Source: an uncultured Puniceicoccaceae bacterium (lineage in GTDB: Bacteria; Verrucomicrobiota; Verrucomicrobiia; Opitutales; Coraliomargaritaceae). From it: 64,000 nt of DNA. Position 1 is the first letter of the stretch. Every line of letters begins with the position of its first letter. Both the position numbers and the translations under genes were made by a program. The notes beneath the pieces are model-generated. The model saw nothing but the letters and a program-made list of their open reading frames with translations. It searched no databases and had not been told where the DNA came from. Of this stretch, positions 29,572 through 39,841 are shown piece after piece. Location of the stretch: NCBI GenBank assembly GCA_913044165.1, contig CAJWMY010000001.1:1-64000 (forward strand). The letters run 5' to 3'.

Positions 29572-32382
29572 TCAAGATTGAAGCGCAGTTTCTTCTACTC
29601 CTTTTATGATAGACTCAATTTCAGAACGTAGCTCTAGTAAATTCGAGGTCTTTGAGGATTCATTTAGATTTAAATTTTCGATATAAAAAGTATCCATGGC
29701 AATTCCTCTTTCTGTTGCTATTCTTGCAAAGCTTATATCAAATCCTTTTTCTGTAACTAATTTGGTTATTTTATATAGTAACCCAATATCGTCTTTGGCT
29801 TGAACCTCAATTATGGTTCTATTAAGAGACAGCTCATGGTAAACTTCAATTGAAGGTGGGAAAGGTTGGGCTATCTTAAGATCCTTAGGTTGCTTCAATC
29901 TATAGTCTTTTTCTAAGAACTGGATTTCTTCTGTTAAGTCTCGCCCATGTATTAAAACGGCTTCTACTTTTTCTTGAAGTATTTTCTTGATTTTTGGATT
30001 ACTAATAGGATTTCCTTCTAGGTCTACTACATAAAATGTGTCAATACTGATATGATCCTTTCGGGAAATAGCTCGAGTACTTATAATTGCCAATTCGGAT
30101 AGGGTAAGCGCTCCAGCAAGTTTATAAAACAGACCCGCGCGGTCCCATGTAACTACATTTATAACTGACATCCCGAGATTTATATCATCCTTCCAATCAA
30201 TAATAGGGGCTAATGCGCCTATTGATTCGGCGTCTTTTATCTGATTAAGAAGTTGGTTAATCATCTTAAGATGCAAGATAGCTTCATTTGCGTCTGTGTT
30301 AACGAAATAGCGTTCTGGCAAAAGATTGAAGTGAGCCTCAACTTCGTCTTCGGGTAAAGCCCCAAGTGATAATTGCAATACGTCTTTTTTAAGCATAGCT
30401 CGATAATTTTCTACCTCATTTTTATTAAGGGATTGATTTTCAAAATATTTGAGAGTCCTTTGGAAGAGTGTTTGGTGCATGCTGTCTTTAAAGTTATTCC
30501 AAAGACTAGGAGCGGTCCCTTTAGCATCGCAATAAGTGTGTACAAATAAAAAGCGTAAGAGTTCAGGGGTTTTAATAATTTCTGCAAAAGATATGGCGGT
30601 TTGGATGTCATCTAAGTCGAAACGATGCCATATTCGTGCCATTTCTAAATGTTTTTTTATAATAAATAAAATTTTCTTTTGGTTTTCCTGATTAATTCCC
30701 AGTCGGGAGAGAACAGGTTTTGCAATAATAGCACCACTTTCAGTGTGCCCCTTTATGCCGTTAGATTTTCCTATATCATGAAGCAATAACGTGATGTAAA
30801 GCAATTCAGGGTTTATATTTTTTCTTAATTCTTTTTCGTAAGCTAGATCCATTACGTTTTCTTTGAGAAATACATTATCTAAATGTCGTATGGTTCTTAG
30901 TACGTGCTCATCTGCGGTATATCGATGGTAATATTCATGTTGAATCAGGCACGTAAGCGATCCAAATTCAGGAATATATCGTCCTAAGACGCCTAAAAAA
31001 TGCATTTCTTTTAAAATAGGGTATACTTCACCAGGAGCATTTAATATTGCCTTGAAGCTAAGGGCAGCATCCTCGGAATTAATAACCTTTTTATCAATAA
31101 GTAGAATAGAGTTAGTTATTTTTTGTTTAAGTTTAATATCTAACTTTAGGTTAAACTGTTGTTTAATTCTAAAGACCCTGATTAAGCGGTTTGGGTCTTT
31201 GTTAAATACATCATTTTTATTGCTGTAGAGAAGTCCTTTTTGAATAGTAAATCCATCAATTTCCTTTACTTTAATTTTTTGATGTGCGCGCAAAGCATCA
31301 AAAAAAGAATAGCTCTTGTTTTTATTGCTATCTATTTCAAATAATCGCTCTTTAAGTAATTCGCAAATTGAGTAGATAGTACGAGTTGCAGAGTAATAAT
31401 CCTGCATAAATTGGGTTAATCGCTCAAAGGAATCTTTTTGTGGATAACTAAGATATGTTGCGACTAAACTCTGCTGCTCAAGATCGAGTTTGTCAGAAGG
31501 GCGTTTATTTTGGTAATGCAATTCATTGCGGACACGGAGCAAAAAATTGTATGCCTTACGGATATCTCGAGATTCATCTGTTCTCAGCAATTTATATTTG
31601 GCGAAGTCCTTGTAGGAGCGATATCCAAATTTAAGTTTCGCTATCCAGAGAATATTTTGATAATCCCTTAATCCACCAACACCATTTTTAATATCAGGTT
31701 CTTGAAGGTAAACTGTATTCCCGAACTTATGGTGCCTATTTGTTTCATCTTGAAGTCGTTGATTGATGTATTCAGTTGTTCGGTCAGATTTTAAATGATT
31801 CATGAAACTTTCTACCATGTCTTTAAAAAGTCCATCTGAGCCACAAATAAGCCTAGATTCTAATATCGCGTTCTTGGATTGAATTTCTTTATCAACTTCT
31901 TTTAAAACTTCTTCTTTATTTCGAGATGCATGCCCAACTTTTAATCCTAAATCCCAAAGAGGATAGAGAATCTCTTCTGCCATAAGTGCTTTGAAAGATT
32001 TTAATTCAGAGGAATCGGCATTACTTGGGTAGAGAAATAGAATGTCAATATCGCTGTGCGGATTTAGTTCACCTCTTCCAAAGCCTCCGGTAGCAACTAC
32101 TGCCATTCTTGATTTTATGACGCCATTTTTAGAGACATACAAATCTAAAGCAGAAAGGAATAGGTTTTCAATTACGACATCAATCATGGTTGTTCGCATT
32201 TGGCAGATTTCTTTCCCTGAGGTTCCTTTACGGTGAGAACGCTTTAGCATCTCATTCTCGAGCTGCAAATAGCGTTTGTAAGAAGAAAGTTGCTTATTTC
32301 TTGGAATTCCCGGAAGAAAAACCAATCTTTTTTGTGCATGTTTTCTTAAGCGTTTAAGGGTCTCTGGATTTTTAGATGCCAT
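29572..32382 (-). CDS. glnD: Bifunctional uridylyltransferase/uridylyl-removing enzyme GlnD
   Basis: GlnD adds and removes UMP on PII proteins in response to glutamine. The 936 residues are slightly longer than the usual ~890. The nucleotidyltransferase motif is GGFGRGELNPHSDIDILFL (about residues 93-112). A helical domain follows, then the HD uridylyl-removing domain with LLLHDIGKS, and two C-terminal ACT domains (one starting MSVINVVTWDRAGLFYKLAGAL, one with IIEVQAKDDIGLLYKI). All active-site motifs are intact. No PII gene (glnB) is present in the window. A 159-base gap separates it from the pdhC gene upstream on the same strand. Confidence 0.93.
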   Translation of the reverse strand: MASKNPETLKRLRKHAQKRLVFLPGIPRNKQLSSYKRYLQLENEMLKRSHRKGTSGKEICQMRTTMIDVVIENLFLSALDLYVSKNGVIKSRMAVVATGGFGRGELNPHSDIDILFLYPSNADSSELKSFKALMAEEILYPLWDLGLKVGHASRNKEEVLKEVDKEIQSKNAILESRLICGSDGLFKDMVESFMNHLKSDRTTEYINQRLQDETNRHHKFGNTVYLQEPDIKNGVGGLRDYQNILWIAKLKFGYRSYKDFAKYKLLRTDESRDIRKAYNFLLRVRNELHYQNKRPSDKLDLEQQSLVATYLSYPQKDSFERLTQFMQDYYSATRTIYSICELLKERLFEIDSNKNKSYSFFDALRAHQKIKVKEIDGFTIQKGLLYSNKNDVFNKDPNRLIRVFRIKQQFNLKLDIKLKQKITNSILLIDKKVINSEDAALSFKAILNAPGEVYPILKEMHFLGVLGRYIPEFGSLTCLIQHEYYHRYTADEHVLRTIRHLDNVFLKENVMDLAYEKELRKNINPELLYITLLLHDIGKSNGIKGHTESGAIIAKPVLSRLGINQENQKKILFIIKKHLEMARIWHRFDLDDIQTAISFAEIIKTPELLRFLFVHTYCDAKGTAPSLWNNFKDSMHQTLFQRTLKYFENQSLNKNEVENYRAMLKKDVLQLSLGALPEDEVEAHFNLLPERYFVNTDANEAILHLKMINQLLNQIKDAESIGALAPIIDWKDDINLGMSVINVVTWDRAGLFYKLAGALTLSELAIISTRAISRKDHISIDTFYVVDLEGNPISNPKIKKILQEKVEAVLIHGRDLTEEIQFLEKDYRLKQPKDLKIAQPFPPSIEVYHELSLNRTIIEVQAKDDIGLLYKITKLVTEKGFDISFARIATERGIAMDTFYIENLNLNESSKTSNLLELRSEIESIIKGVEETALQS

Positions 32383-32541
32383 AAGCTAATAAAAGGAGTC
32401 TTCTCAAAATACTTACAAGGCAAAACCAAGAGATCTTTAACTTTGGTTAAAATTTTGCATAGATTAAATAAAAATTTTAGATAAGTTTATATAATACCGA
32501 TCTTTCCAAGAAATAAATTTTTAACTAGTAGCGGGTATAGG

Positions 32542-33852
32542 CTAAACTAGCATGAGCGATGGAGTTTCCAATATTTCCTTTAGTGCAAGCAAATATTGAG
32601 CAGCAACGGCACCATCTATAACACGATGATCTCCAGATAATCCAATTTTCATAACTTGGCCAATTACAATTTCATTTTTATCATTTACAATAGGACGTTT
32701 TATTGTTGCTCCAATGCTAAGTATAGCAGCATTTCCTGGGTTTATGATTCCATAAAAATCAGAAATACCAAACATCCCAAGATTAGTAACGGTAAAAGTT
32801 GAGCCGGTCATTTCATTTGGAGCCAATTTCTTCCCCCTTGCTTTTTTGATTAAGATCTTAGCTTCTTGACTGACCTCTCGTAGGCTTTTTTTATTCGCGG
32901 AACGAATTACGGGAGTAACTAAACCATCATCAATCGCAACGCCAAATGCTAGGTCTATATTCGGATGTTGCTTTATTATGGAGCCGTGCCAAGATCGATT
33001 AATTGAAGGGACTCGCTTGATGGCTTCTGCAGCTGCCTTAAGAGTTAAATCATTCAATGAAAATTTGATTCCTCCCTGTTCAGGTTCAAGTTCTGATAAT
33101 TTATCGTTTAGTTCTTTCCTTAAGGAGACTAAGGGAGCTCCATTAATCTCAATTTGAAGATAAAAATGAGGAGCTTGAGTTTTAGAGGAAACTAGTGCAT
33201 TCGCTATGCTTTTCCGCATATTAGAGACGGGAAGCTCCAACGATTGAAATTCGACACTAGTTGGCGAACTACTAGGAAGAATATCTATGGCACTTGATGA
33301 TGATTGTGATTCAGAGGTTGTATTGTCTACGGTGGTTACCTCGACACCTAGGTCTGCTTTAGTTATCCTGCCATTGGGACCGGTTCCTTTGATTAGCTTT
33401 AAGTCAATTCCTTGAGATAGAGCAATTCTTCGCGCTAATGGAGAAGCTTTTATCCTTTCATCCTTATTCAAATTTATGGAACTAGAGGTGGCTTCTTCTG
33501 CCTGCGTGAATTCGGTAGTAGAAATTTCCTCAATGGCGGTAGTGGCACTAGCAGGTTCGCCTTGATTTGATATTTCTTGGGTCGCTTGAGATTCAATACT
33601 TGGGGCAGTTTCTCCTTTTTCACCTATAGCAGCAATTGAGCCTCCTACAGCTATTTCTTCACCCACTTTACAATATTGCTTAAGCAACACGCCATCTTCA
33701 AAACATTCTACTTCCATGGTGGCTTTGTCTGTCTCAACTTCGGCAATCATGTCTCCATTAGAAACTCTATCGCCTTCTTTTTTAAGCCAATTGACCAATG
33801 TACCGACGGTCATCGTGTCACTTAGTTTGGGCATTTCAATTAGTATAGCCAT
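32542..33852 (-). CDS. pdhC: Pyruvate dehydrogenase E2, dihydrolipoamide acetyltransferase
   Basis: E2 core of the pyruvate dehydrogenase complex. A single N-terminal lipoyl domain (1-78) carries the lipoyl Lys43 in EVETDKATMEVE. A Ser/Thr/Glu-rich linker is followed by the peripheral subunit-binding domain (about 134-170; SPLARRIALSQGIDLKLIKG). The C-terminal acetyltransferase domain has the catalytic SGDHRVIDGA (His409, Asp413) and FTVTNLGMFGI. It is the last gene of pdhA-pdhB-pdhC, starting 30 bases after pdhB. E3 (lpd) is not in the window. Confidence 0.93.
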   Translation of the reverse strand: MAILIEMPKLSDTMTVGTLVNWLKKEGDRVSNGDMIAEVETDKATMEVECFEDGVLLKQYCKVGEEIAVGGSIAAIGEKGETAPSIESQATQEISNQGEPASATTAIEEISTTEFTQAEEATSSSINLNKDERIKASPLARRIALSQGIDLKLIKGTGPNGRITKADLGVEVTTVDNTTSESQSSSSAIDILPSSSPTSVEFQSLELPVSNMRKSIANALVSSKTQAPHFYLQIEINGAPLVSLRKELNDKLSELEPEQGGIKFSLNDLTLKAAAEAIKRVPSINRSWHGSIIKQHPNIDLAFGVAIDDGLVTPVIRSANKKSLREVSQEAKILIKKARGKKLAPNEMTGSTFTVTNLGMFGISDFYGIINPGNAAILSIGATIKRPIVNDKNEIVIGQVMKIGLSGDHRVIDGAVAAQYLLALKEILETPSLMLV

Positions 33853-33882
33853 GTTATAGATTTAATGTCTAGGATTTATAAT

Positions 33883-34860
33883 TTATGCAAGGCACTTTAG
33901 TACGCTCTCGATAATTCTTGTTTCATTTGGAATTTGCCAGTCCTCAAGTGGTTTTGAGTAAATTTGGGGGGCATCAATGGCAGAGACTCTATGTACGGGG
34001 GCATCTAAGTCATCAAAAGCTTTGAACTGAATTAGGTGAGATATTTGTGCATCAACACCACAGAAAGGTTTATTTTCCTCAACTAATACAGCATGATGCG
34101 TTTTTTTAACGGAATGCAAAATACTTTCTTCGTCTAGAGGCCTGATTGATCTTAAGTCGATAACCTCTGCATCAATTGAGTGCTCCTTCGCTAATGTTTC
34201 TGCGGCATTTAATGCAATCATTGCACATCGACCATGAGTTATAATTGAGACATCTAAGCCTTCTTTAAGGGTGTTAGCAACACCAAGTTCAATTGTATAC
34301 TCTTCTTCTGGAACTTCCCATTTTTCTCCATAAAGTAAAGTGTTTTCCATTACAAAAACAGGATCATTGTCCCGTATGGCGCTCTTCATAAGACCTTTTG
34401 CATCATAAGCATTAGACGGGCAAACAACTTTCAGCCCAGGGTGGTTTGCTACTAGGTTTTCTGGGGTATGAGAGTGGGTTGCTCCTACATTAGTTCCGCC
34501 ATTAGCAGGACCTCTTACAACAATCGGGACATTCATTAAACCGCCAGACATGTAGCGACAAAAAGAAGCATTATTAAATAGTTGGTCAAATGCTACATAA
34601 GAGAAGCTCATAAACATCATTTCTATAACAGGTCGAATTCCAAGCATAGATGCTCCTATGGCAAGACCAGAAAAAGCCGCTTCTGATATAGGAGTATCAA
34701 TGATGCGCTTGTCCCCATATTTTTCCCACAATCCTTCCGTTACTTTATAAGCGCCATTGTATTGCGCAACTTCTTCTCCCAAAATACAGACATTCTCGTC
34801 TCGGTCTATTTCCTCGGATAGGGCTTGTTTAATAGCTTCTCTGTAAGTTATTAGTGGCAT
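33883..34860 (-). CDS. pdhB: Pyruvate dehydrogenase E1 component, beta subunit
   Basis: The beta chain of the two-subunit E1 that decarboxylates pyruvate with thiamine diphosphate. The 325 residues fit. The conserved parts are the N-terminal YREAIKQAL segment, LGEEVAQYNGAYKVTEGL (with the TPP-proton-relay Glu), RIIDTPISEAAFSGLAIGAS, and the GATHSHTPENLVANHPGLK block. The C-terminal domain includes DLRSIRPLDEESI, as in other E1 betas. It is 15 bases downstream of pdhA. Confidence 0.94.
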   Translation of the reverse strand: MPLITYREAIKQALSEEIDRDENVCILGEEVAQYNGAYKVTEGLWEKYGDKRIIDTPISEAAFSGLAIGASMLGIRPVIEMMFMSFSYVAFDQLFNNASFCRYMSGGLMNVPIVVRGPANGGTNVGATHSHTPENLVANHPGLKVVCPSNAYDAKGLMKSAIRDNDPVFVMENTLLYGEKWEVPEEEYTIELGVANTLKEGLDVSIITHGRCAMIALNAAETLAKEHSIDAEVIDLRSIRPLDEESILHSVKKTHHAVLVEENKPFCGVDAQISHLIQFKAFDDLDAPVHRVSAIDAPQIYSKPLEDWQIPNETRIIESVLKCLA

Positions 34861-34875
34861 GGATAGGTGGCTTGT

Positions 34876-35961
34876 TTAGTCGTTAAAAAAGTATGTTCCC
34901 TTTAGTTGTTTTTTTTCATCATTGTCTACACTCCAATAAACATCAGTGATGATTTCTGTTTTTGGCGGGTAAGGGCTTTCTTCAGCAAACTTAGTGGCTG
35001 TATCGGCTTCAACTTTCTTTTCTTGGTCTATTTCTTTTGCCAAGGCTTCAGTCAGTGTTTTATCGGCTATTAATTTTTTTCTTAAAAGATTTATAGGGTC
35101 TTTGTTCTTTTTATAAGTTTCAATTTCTTCTTTTGTTCTATATTTTTCGTGGTTAGCATCGGCAACGGAGTGTCCTCGATATCTATAAGTACGAATCTCA
35201 AGCAGAAAGGGCTTAACTTTATCTCGAGCATAGCTCATAGCCTCGTTGGCTTTGTGTCGAACTTCAAAAATATCATGTCCCTCGCAAGTATCCCAGTTAA
35301 CCCCAAAGGCTTCGCCTCTTTTAGCTAAGCTTTCCTCTGCGGAGGAGCGTTTAAGGCTTGTGCCCATTGAGTAGCCGTTATTTTCAATCACGAATACTAC
35401 AGGAATTCCCCAAAGCGATACAAGATTAAGCGTTTCCATAAACGATCCTTGGTTTACGGCACCATCTCCTAAAAAGCATACAGCGCACCCTTTGATATTT
35501 TTGTATTTGAGTGCAAAGGCTAGACCCGCCCCAAGTGGTGTTTGTCCAGCAACAATTCCATGGCCGCCCCAAAAGCGCTTATCTGGAGCAAAATAATGCA
35601 TAGATCCACCTTTCCCTTTTGAGCACCCGGTATATTTCCCATAGAGTTCTGCCATACATTCATTCATGTTCATGCCAACCGCCAAGGCGTGGCCATGATC
35701 TCGGTACGCAGTTATAATATGATCATTTTCTTCCATCAATGAAACGATACCTGCGGCAACAGCTTCTTGGCCTATGTATAAATGCAGAAATCCTCCAATT
35801 TTGCCTTGGTTATAAGCTTGAAGGGAGCGCTCTTCAAAACGGCGAATGCCAACAACCGTTTTAAATAAGGCAATTTTTTTCTCTTTGCTAAGCTTGAGAT
35901 TAATTTCGGATTTTTCGAAAGTCTTTTTTCTGCTTTTTTTTGTAGCTACTTTGGATGCCAT
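34876..35961 (-). CDS. pdhA: Pyruvate dehydrogenase E1 component, alpha subunit
   Basis: The alpha chain of E1 (361 residues). TPP binding is by FLGDGAVNQGSFMETL through FVIENNGYSMGTS, the GDG...NN motif. The regulatory-loop region YRYRGHSVADANHEKYR, present in this family, contains the conserved serine and His. GGFLHLYIGQEAVAAG and IITAYRDHGHALA are other signature segments. A Lys-rich ~20-residue N-terminal extension (ATKKSRKKTFEKSE) precedes the fold. It is the first gene of the PDH operon, preceded by a 215-base AT-rich gap. Confidence 0.94.
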   Translation of the reverse strand: MASKVATKKSRKKTFEKSEINLKLSKEKKIALFKTVVGIRRFEERSLQAYNQGKIGGFLHLYIGQEAVAAGIVSLMEENDHIITAYRDHGHALAVGMNMNECMAELYGKYTGCSKGKGGSMHYFAPDKRFWGGHGIVAGQTPLGAGLAFALKYKNIKGCAVCFLGDGAVNQGSFMETLNLVSLWGIPVVFVIENNGYSMGTSLKRSSAEESLAKRGEAFGVNWDTCEGHDIFEVRHKANEAMSYARDKVKPFLLEIRTYRYRGHSVADANHEKYRTKEEIETYKKNKDPINLLRKKLIADKTLTEALAKEIDQEKKVEADTATKFAEESPYPPKTEIITDVYWSVDNDEKKQLKGTYFFND

Positions 35962-36176
35962 AGTGTTTTTTTAATTAATCAATCGATTAAATCAAGAAAA
36001 TAATACTATAAATTTTTAAAATACGAATTAAATGTCGCATTTTTGTATCTATAAAATTTTTAACTTATGGAATCTAATAAAACCCTCTCTAGTTTTACAA
36101 ATAAAAGATCATAAATGCATTATGAAATTGGCAAGACTAATTAGATTTATAGAAATATTTCGAATGCTTTTTGGTT
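35962..36176. promoter_or_regulatory. AT-rich intergenic region upstream of pdhA
   Basis: This is the largest gene-free stretch in the window (215 bases). It lies upstream of pdhA and just past the stop of the SDR gene. TTAATCAATCGATTAA (35974-35989) is an inverted repeat with 6-base arms about 12 bases upstream of pdhA and could be an operator or promoter element. I see no tRNA, riboswitch or clear terminator. A 21-codon ATG frame near 36122 is too short to support. Confidence 0.3.
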
Positions 36177-36929
36177 TTAAGCTTTAGGCTTGGGGACGAC
36201 TTTAGATAAACCTCCATCAATGGTGAAACATTGGCCCGTTACGAATTTTGCCTCATCGGAAATCAGCCATGAGGATAAGCTTGCTATATCTTCAGGCTTA
36301 GCAATGGCATTAAGGGGAGCCATTTTCTTAGAAATTTCTAAGGCTTGCGGATTGCTTGTAATCGGTTTAGCTAAATCTGTGTCAGTTAACCCAGGTGCAA
36401 TACAATTAATACGTATATTTCTGTTGGAATAAGTAGCTGCCGCTGAGCGAACTAGAGCTTCAATGCCAGCCTTGCTAGCTGCAATTGCTTCGTGATTTGC
36501 AATTCCTATCTGAGCGGCAGTAGAACTATAGAATAATATCGCACCCAAACCCTGACTCTGCATAATAGATACAGACTCTTTTAGAGAGTAAAATGCTGAA
36601 CTTAAATTTATATGAAGAGTGTCTAGCCATTGTTTTTCTTGAGTTAGATGGGCTGGCTTTAGTAAAATAGTGCCAATAGCATGAATGTAGATATCAATAG
36701 AACCCATGCTTTCCCTTGCCTCCTTAAAAGTTTTAGCTAGCTCGCTAGAATCTGTTGCGTTGCAATCAGCAGTAAGTATATTTGGGAGTTCAACTTGTAA
36801 TTGATTTAATCGATCTGTAGATCGAGCATAACCAAAAATGGTGTGATTTTGTTTGTTTAAGTGGCGTGCAACAGCAGATCCAATTCCTCCAGTAATCCCT
36901 CCAATTAAGATATTTTTTGATGCGGTCAT
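36177..36929 (-). CDS. Short-chain dehydrogenase/reductase family protein lacking the catalytic Tyr
   Basis: A 250-residue SDR fold protein. The nucleotide-binding Gly motif is GGITGGIGSAVARHL. DCNATDSSELA and HAIGTILLKP provide the usual Asp/Asn positions, and the C-terminus ends with VTGQCFTIDGGLSKV, typical of FabG-like proteins. In the active-site segment YSSTAAQIGIANHEAIAASK the Ser and Lys are present, but the position of the catalytic Tyr (YxxxK) is Ile. A His lies three residues before. It may therefore not act as a standard reductase. It stands alone between the pdh operon and the divergent valS. Confidence 0.75.
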   Translation of the reverse strand: MTASKNILIGGITGGIGSAVARHLNKQNHTIFGYARSTDRLNQLQVELPNILTADCNATDSSELAKTFKEARESMGSIDIYIHAIGTILLKPAHLTQEKQWLDTLHINLSSAFYSLKESVSIMQSQGLGAILFYSSTAAQIGIANHEAIAASKAGIEALVRSAAATYSNRNIRINCIAPGLTDTDLAKPITSNPQALEISKKMAPLNAIAKPEDIASLSSWLISDEAKFVTGQCFTIDGGLSKVVPKPKA

Positions 36930-37066
36930 ACATATTATATCGGACTTTTTCTTTATTGATTACATTTTTTAAGTTATTTGGCTTAGAATAGCTTGTAGAA
37001 TTTGGATAAAAAGATTTTCTAGCTTGAAACAATTGCGTAGACCTTACCAAATGATGGCTTACACTT

Positions 37067-39829
37067 ATGACTGAAATTGCAAAGGCATATGACCCCAAAG
37101 AAATTGAGGCTTATTGGGCTCAAAAATGGATTGAAGGTGGCTCTTTTGATGCATCGGTTGATCCAGATAAGGAGCCATATTCAATAATGATTCCTCCCCC
37201 TAATGTGACTGGAATGTTGCACATGGGCCATGTTCTAGATAATACCCTACAAGACATTCTTGTGCGTAGGGCTCGCCTAGAAGGAAAATCCGTTTTATGG
37301 CAGCCGGGTACAGACCACGCGGGAATAGCCACACAGACTAAAGTGGAGAAACAATTAAAGGCGTCTTCTGGTGTTACAAAATATGATCTTGGTAGGGATG
37401 CTTTCATTCAAGAAGTATGGAATTTTCGCAATAAGTCTGGCGGTATTATTTTAAATCAACTTGAGAAATTAGGTGCTTCTTGTGATTGGAAGCGTACGCG
37501 ATTCACACTAGACGAAGATTATTCGAAAGCAGTTATAAAAGCTTTCGTAACTCTTTACAAAAGGGGTTATATCTATCGCGGTAAACGTATGGTTAATTGG
37601 TGTCCCGCAACACAAACAGCTATATCAGATGAAGAAGTTATCATGAAGCCTCAAAAAGGGCTACTTTATAAAATGCGCTATGAATTAGTTGAAAAAGACC
37701 AACAAACGGGTAATTCCCATTTAGAGATTTCTACTACCAGGCCAGAAACATTAATGGGTGATACAGCAGTTGCAGTTCATCCAGAAGATGAGCGTTATAA
37801 ACATTTGATTGGGCAATATATTTGGAGACCCTTTCCAAAATCAAAGATACCAATTATTGGGGATTCCTATGTGGACCGAGAGTTTGGCACAGGTTGTTTG
37901 AAGGTTACACCCGCGCATGATAAGAATGACTTTGAAATTGGTCAAAGGCATGCCCTTGAGATAATTGAGGTGATAGATGCTAAGGGAAATTTAAATGCAG
38001 CAGCAGGGCCTCAATTTTATAAGATGGAACGTTTTAAAGCTCGAAAAGTAGTATCGGATAATTTAGAAAAACTTGGTTTATTAATAGAGAAAGAGAATTA
38101 CGAAAATGTAGTAGGATTTTCTGAACGCGGGGATGTCCCAATAGAGCCAAGACTATCGGAGCAATGGTTTTTAAGGTATCCAAAAGTAGAAGAAGCTAAA
38201 CGAGCAGTTGAAAAAGGTATGATACGTTTTCACCCTGATCGCTGGAAGAAGACATATCTACATTGGTTAAACGGCATTCAGGATTGGTGTATCAGTAGAC
38301 AATTATGGTGGGGGCATCGAATTCCAGTTTGGTATAATAAATTAATTAGCAAAGATGATTTGGATTATTCTAATGAGGCGCATGTTTATGTAGGAATAGA
38401 GCCTCCCTCTGAGATTGAAATGTGGGAGCAAGATTCAGATGTCCTTGACACTTGGGCTTCGTCTTATTTGTGGCCTATGGCAAATTTAGGGTGGCCTAAC
38501 CCAGTTGGTAAGCAAAACAAAGAAATAGAGTATTGGTATCCAACCACAACACTTGTGACAGGTTTTGATATTATATTCTTTTGGGTTGCTCGAATGATTA
38601 TTGCTGGGCTTGAATTATTTGGCGAAGAAAAAGAGTCATTAAGTGATGATGAAATTCGAAAAAGAATCCCATTTCGCAATGTTTATATCCATGGTTTAAT
38701 CCGTGATGAAAAGGGGCGAAAAATGTCTAAATCATTAGGAAACTCACCAGATCCACTAGAGCTCGTTGAAAAATTTGGGGCCGATGGCCTTCGTTTTGGA
38801 ATTTGTGATATTGCTCCTACAGGTTCAGATATTCTTTTTTCTGAAGAGCGTATTCAAATCGGGCGAAATTTTTGTAACAAATTATGGAATGCCGTTCGCT
38901 TTAGGAAAATGTCGGGGTCAATGGTAGACAATCAATCAATCGAAAGCATTACCAATCGCTTTAAGCGCAATATGTGGGATGATTATGATCATTGGATTCT
39001 TTCCCAATTAACAGAATTTACCTCAAGTGTTGAGGAATGTTTTAAGAATTTCGATTTAGCGCCACTAACTCATATTATTTATAAGTTTTTCTGGGGAGAT
39101 TTCTGTGATTGGTATGTTGAGGCGTCAAAAGGAAAAATTAATACTAAAGGAGATTTAGCCAAAAATTGTTTAGCAATTCAGGATATTGTCTTACGGCAAG
39201 TCCTACAAATTGCACATCCTATTATTCCGCATATTACAGAAGCATTGTGGGAGGAACTCGGTTATGGTAATGAAGAAGGAAGCAAAAAAAGGTTGCTGAT
39301 AGAGCAAAGTAAAATTTTAACCGCAGATGAATTAAAAGTATTACTTAAGTATTCAGGAGATCTAGTGGAAAGCGTGCAAAATATGCAATCACTGATCCAA
39401 GAAGCTCGTGCCTTAAAAGCGCAATACAAAATTGCCAATAAAAAAGATTTAACGCTTTATTTTGATAAAGAATCTAAAGCCGAAAAAACTATTCTTGAGC
39501 ATAAAGATAGTATAAAAATCTTAGCGGGATTTGCAGATTTGAGCTTTATAGAAAAGGATAAGACAGAAGGAATGGCTGCCGCTAGTACGCCATTAGGGGC
39601 TATATTTTTAGACTTAAATCAAGGCTTGGACATTGATGCTGAGCGCATACGTTTGAAAAAAGAATTAGAAAAACTAAATCAATTAGTCATACTAGGAGAG
39701 AAAAAGTTATCTAATCCTAGATTTATTTCTGGGGCACCTGGAGTGGTCGTCGAAGGAGCAAAGAGGCAATTAGAGGCAACGTGTAATCAACGAGATGAGA
39801 TAGAAGAAATTTTAAAAAAGCTTATTTAG
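37067..39829 (+). CDS. valS: Valyl-tRNA synthetase
   Basis: Class I synthetase that charges tRNA-Val and edits Thr. The 920 residues are typical. The HIGH motif is HMGH (52-55) within PPPNVTGMLHMGHVLDN. The editing domain includes STTRPETLMGDTAVAVHPED and GTGCLKVTPAHDKND. The KMSKS motif is KMSKSLGNS (about 551). The C-terminal anticodon and coiled-coil regions (RLKKELEKLNQLV) complete it. It is monocistronic, divergent from the SDR gene across 137 bases. There is no T-box leader. It is convergent with the RsbU-type phosphatase, 12 bases away. Confidence 0.96.
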   Translation: MTEIAKAYDPKEIEAYWAQKWIEGGSFDASVDPDKEPYSIMIPPPNVTGMLHMGHVLDNTLQDILVRRARLEGKSVLWQPGTDHAGIATQTKVEKQLKASSGVTKYDLGRDAFIQEVWNFRNKSGGIILNQLEKLGASCDWKRTRFTLDEDYSKAVIKAFVTLYKRGYIYRGKRMVNWCPATQTAISDEEVIMKPQKGLLYKMRYELVEKDQQTGNSHLEISTTRPETLMGDTAVAVHPEDERYKHLIGQYIWRPFPKSKIPIIGDSYVDREFGTGCLKVTPAHDKNDFEIGQRHALEIIEVIDAKGNLNAAAGPQFYKMERFKARKVVSDNLEKLGLLIEKENYENVVGFSERGDVPIEPRLSEQWFLRYPKVEEAKRAVEKGMIRFHPDRWKKTYLHWLNGIQDWCISRQLWWGHRIPVWYNKLISKDDLDYSNEAHVYVGIEPPSEIEMWEQDSDVLDTWASSYLWPMANLGWPNPVGKQNKEIEYWYPTTTLVTGFDIIFFWVARMIIAGLELFGEEKESLSDDEIRKRIPFRNVYIHGLIRDEKGRKMSKSLGNSPDPLELVEKFGADGLRFGICDIAPTGSDILFSEERIQIGRNFCNKLWNAVRFRKMSGSMVDNQSIESITNRFKRNMWDDYDHWILSQLTEFTSSVEECFKNFDLAPLTHIIYKFFWGDFCDWYVEASKGKINTKGDLAKNCLAIQDIVLRQVLQIAHPIIPHITEALWEELGYGNEEGSKKRLLIEQSKILTADELKVLLKYSGDLVESVQNMQSLIQEARALKAQYKIANKKDLTLYFDKESKAEKTILEHKDSIKILAGFADLSFIEKDKTEGMAAASTPLGAIFLDLNQGLDIDAERIRLKKELEKLNQLVILGEKKLSNPRFISGAPGVVVEGAKRQLEATCNQRDEIEEILKKLI

Positions 39830-39841
39830 AAGTTTGCTGAC

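Noticed and set aside
36122..36187. 21-codon ATG frame between pdhA and the SDR gene
   Set aside because: Very short, runs into the SDR 3' end and has no sign of translation control.
36930..37066. T-box leader of valS
   Set aside because: No terminator/antiterminator or T-box consensus, and the gap is 137 bases; T-boxes are mainly in Firmicutes.
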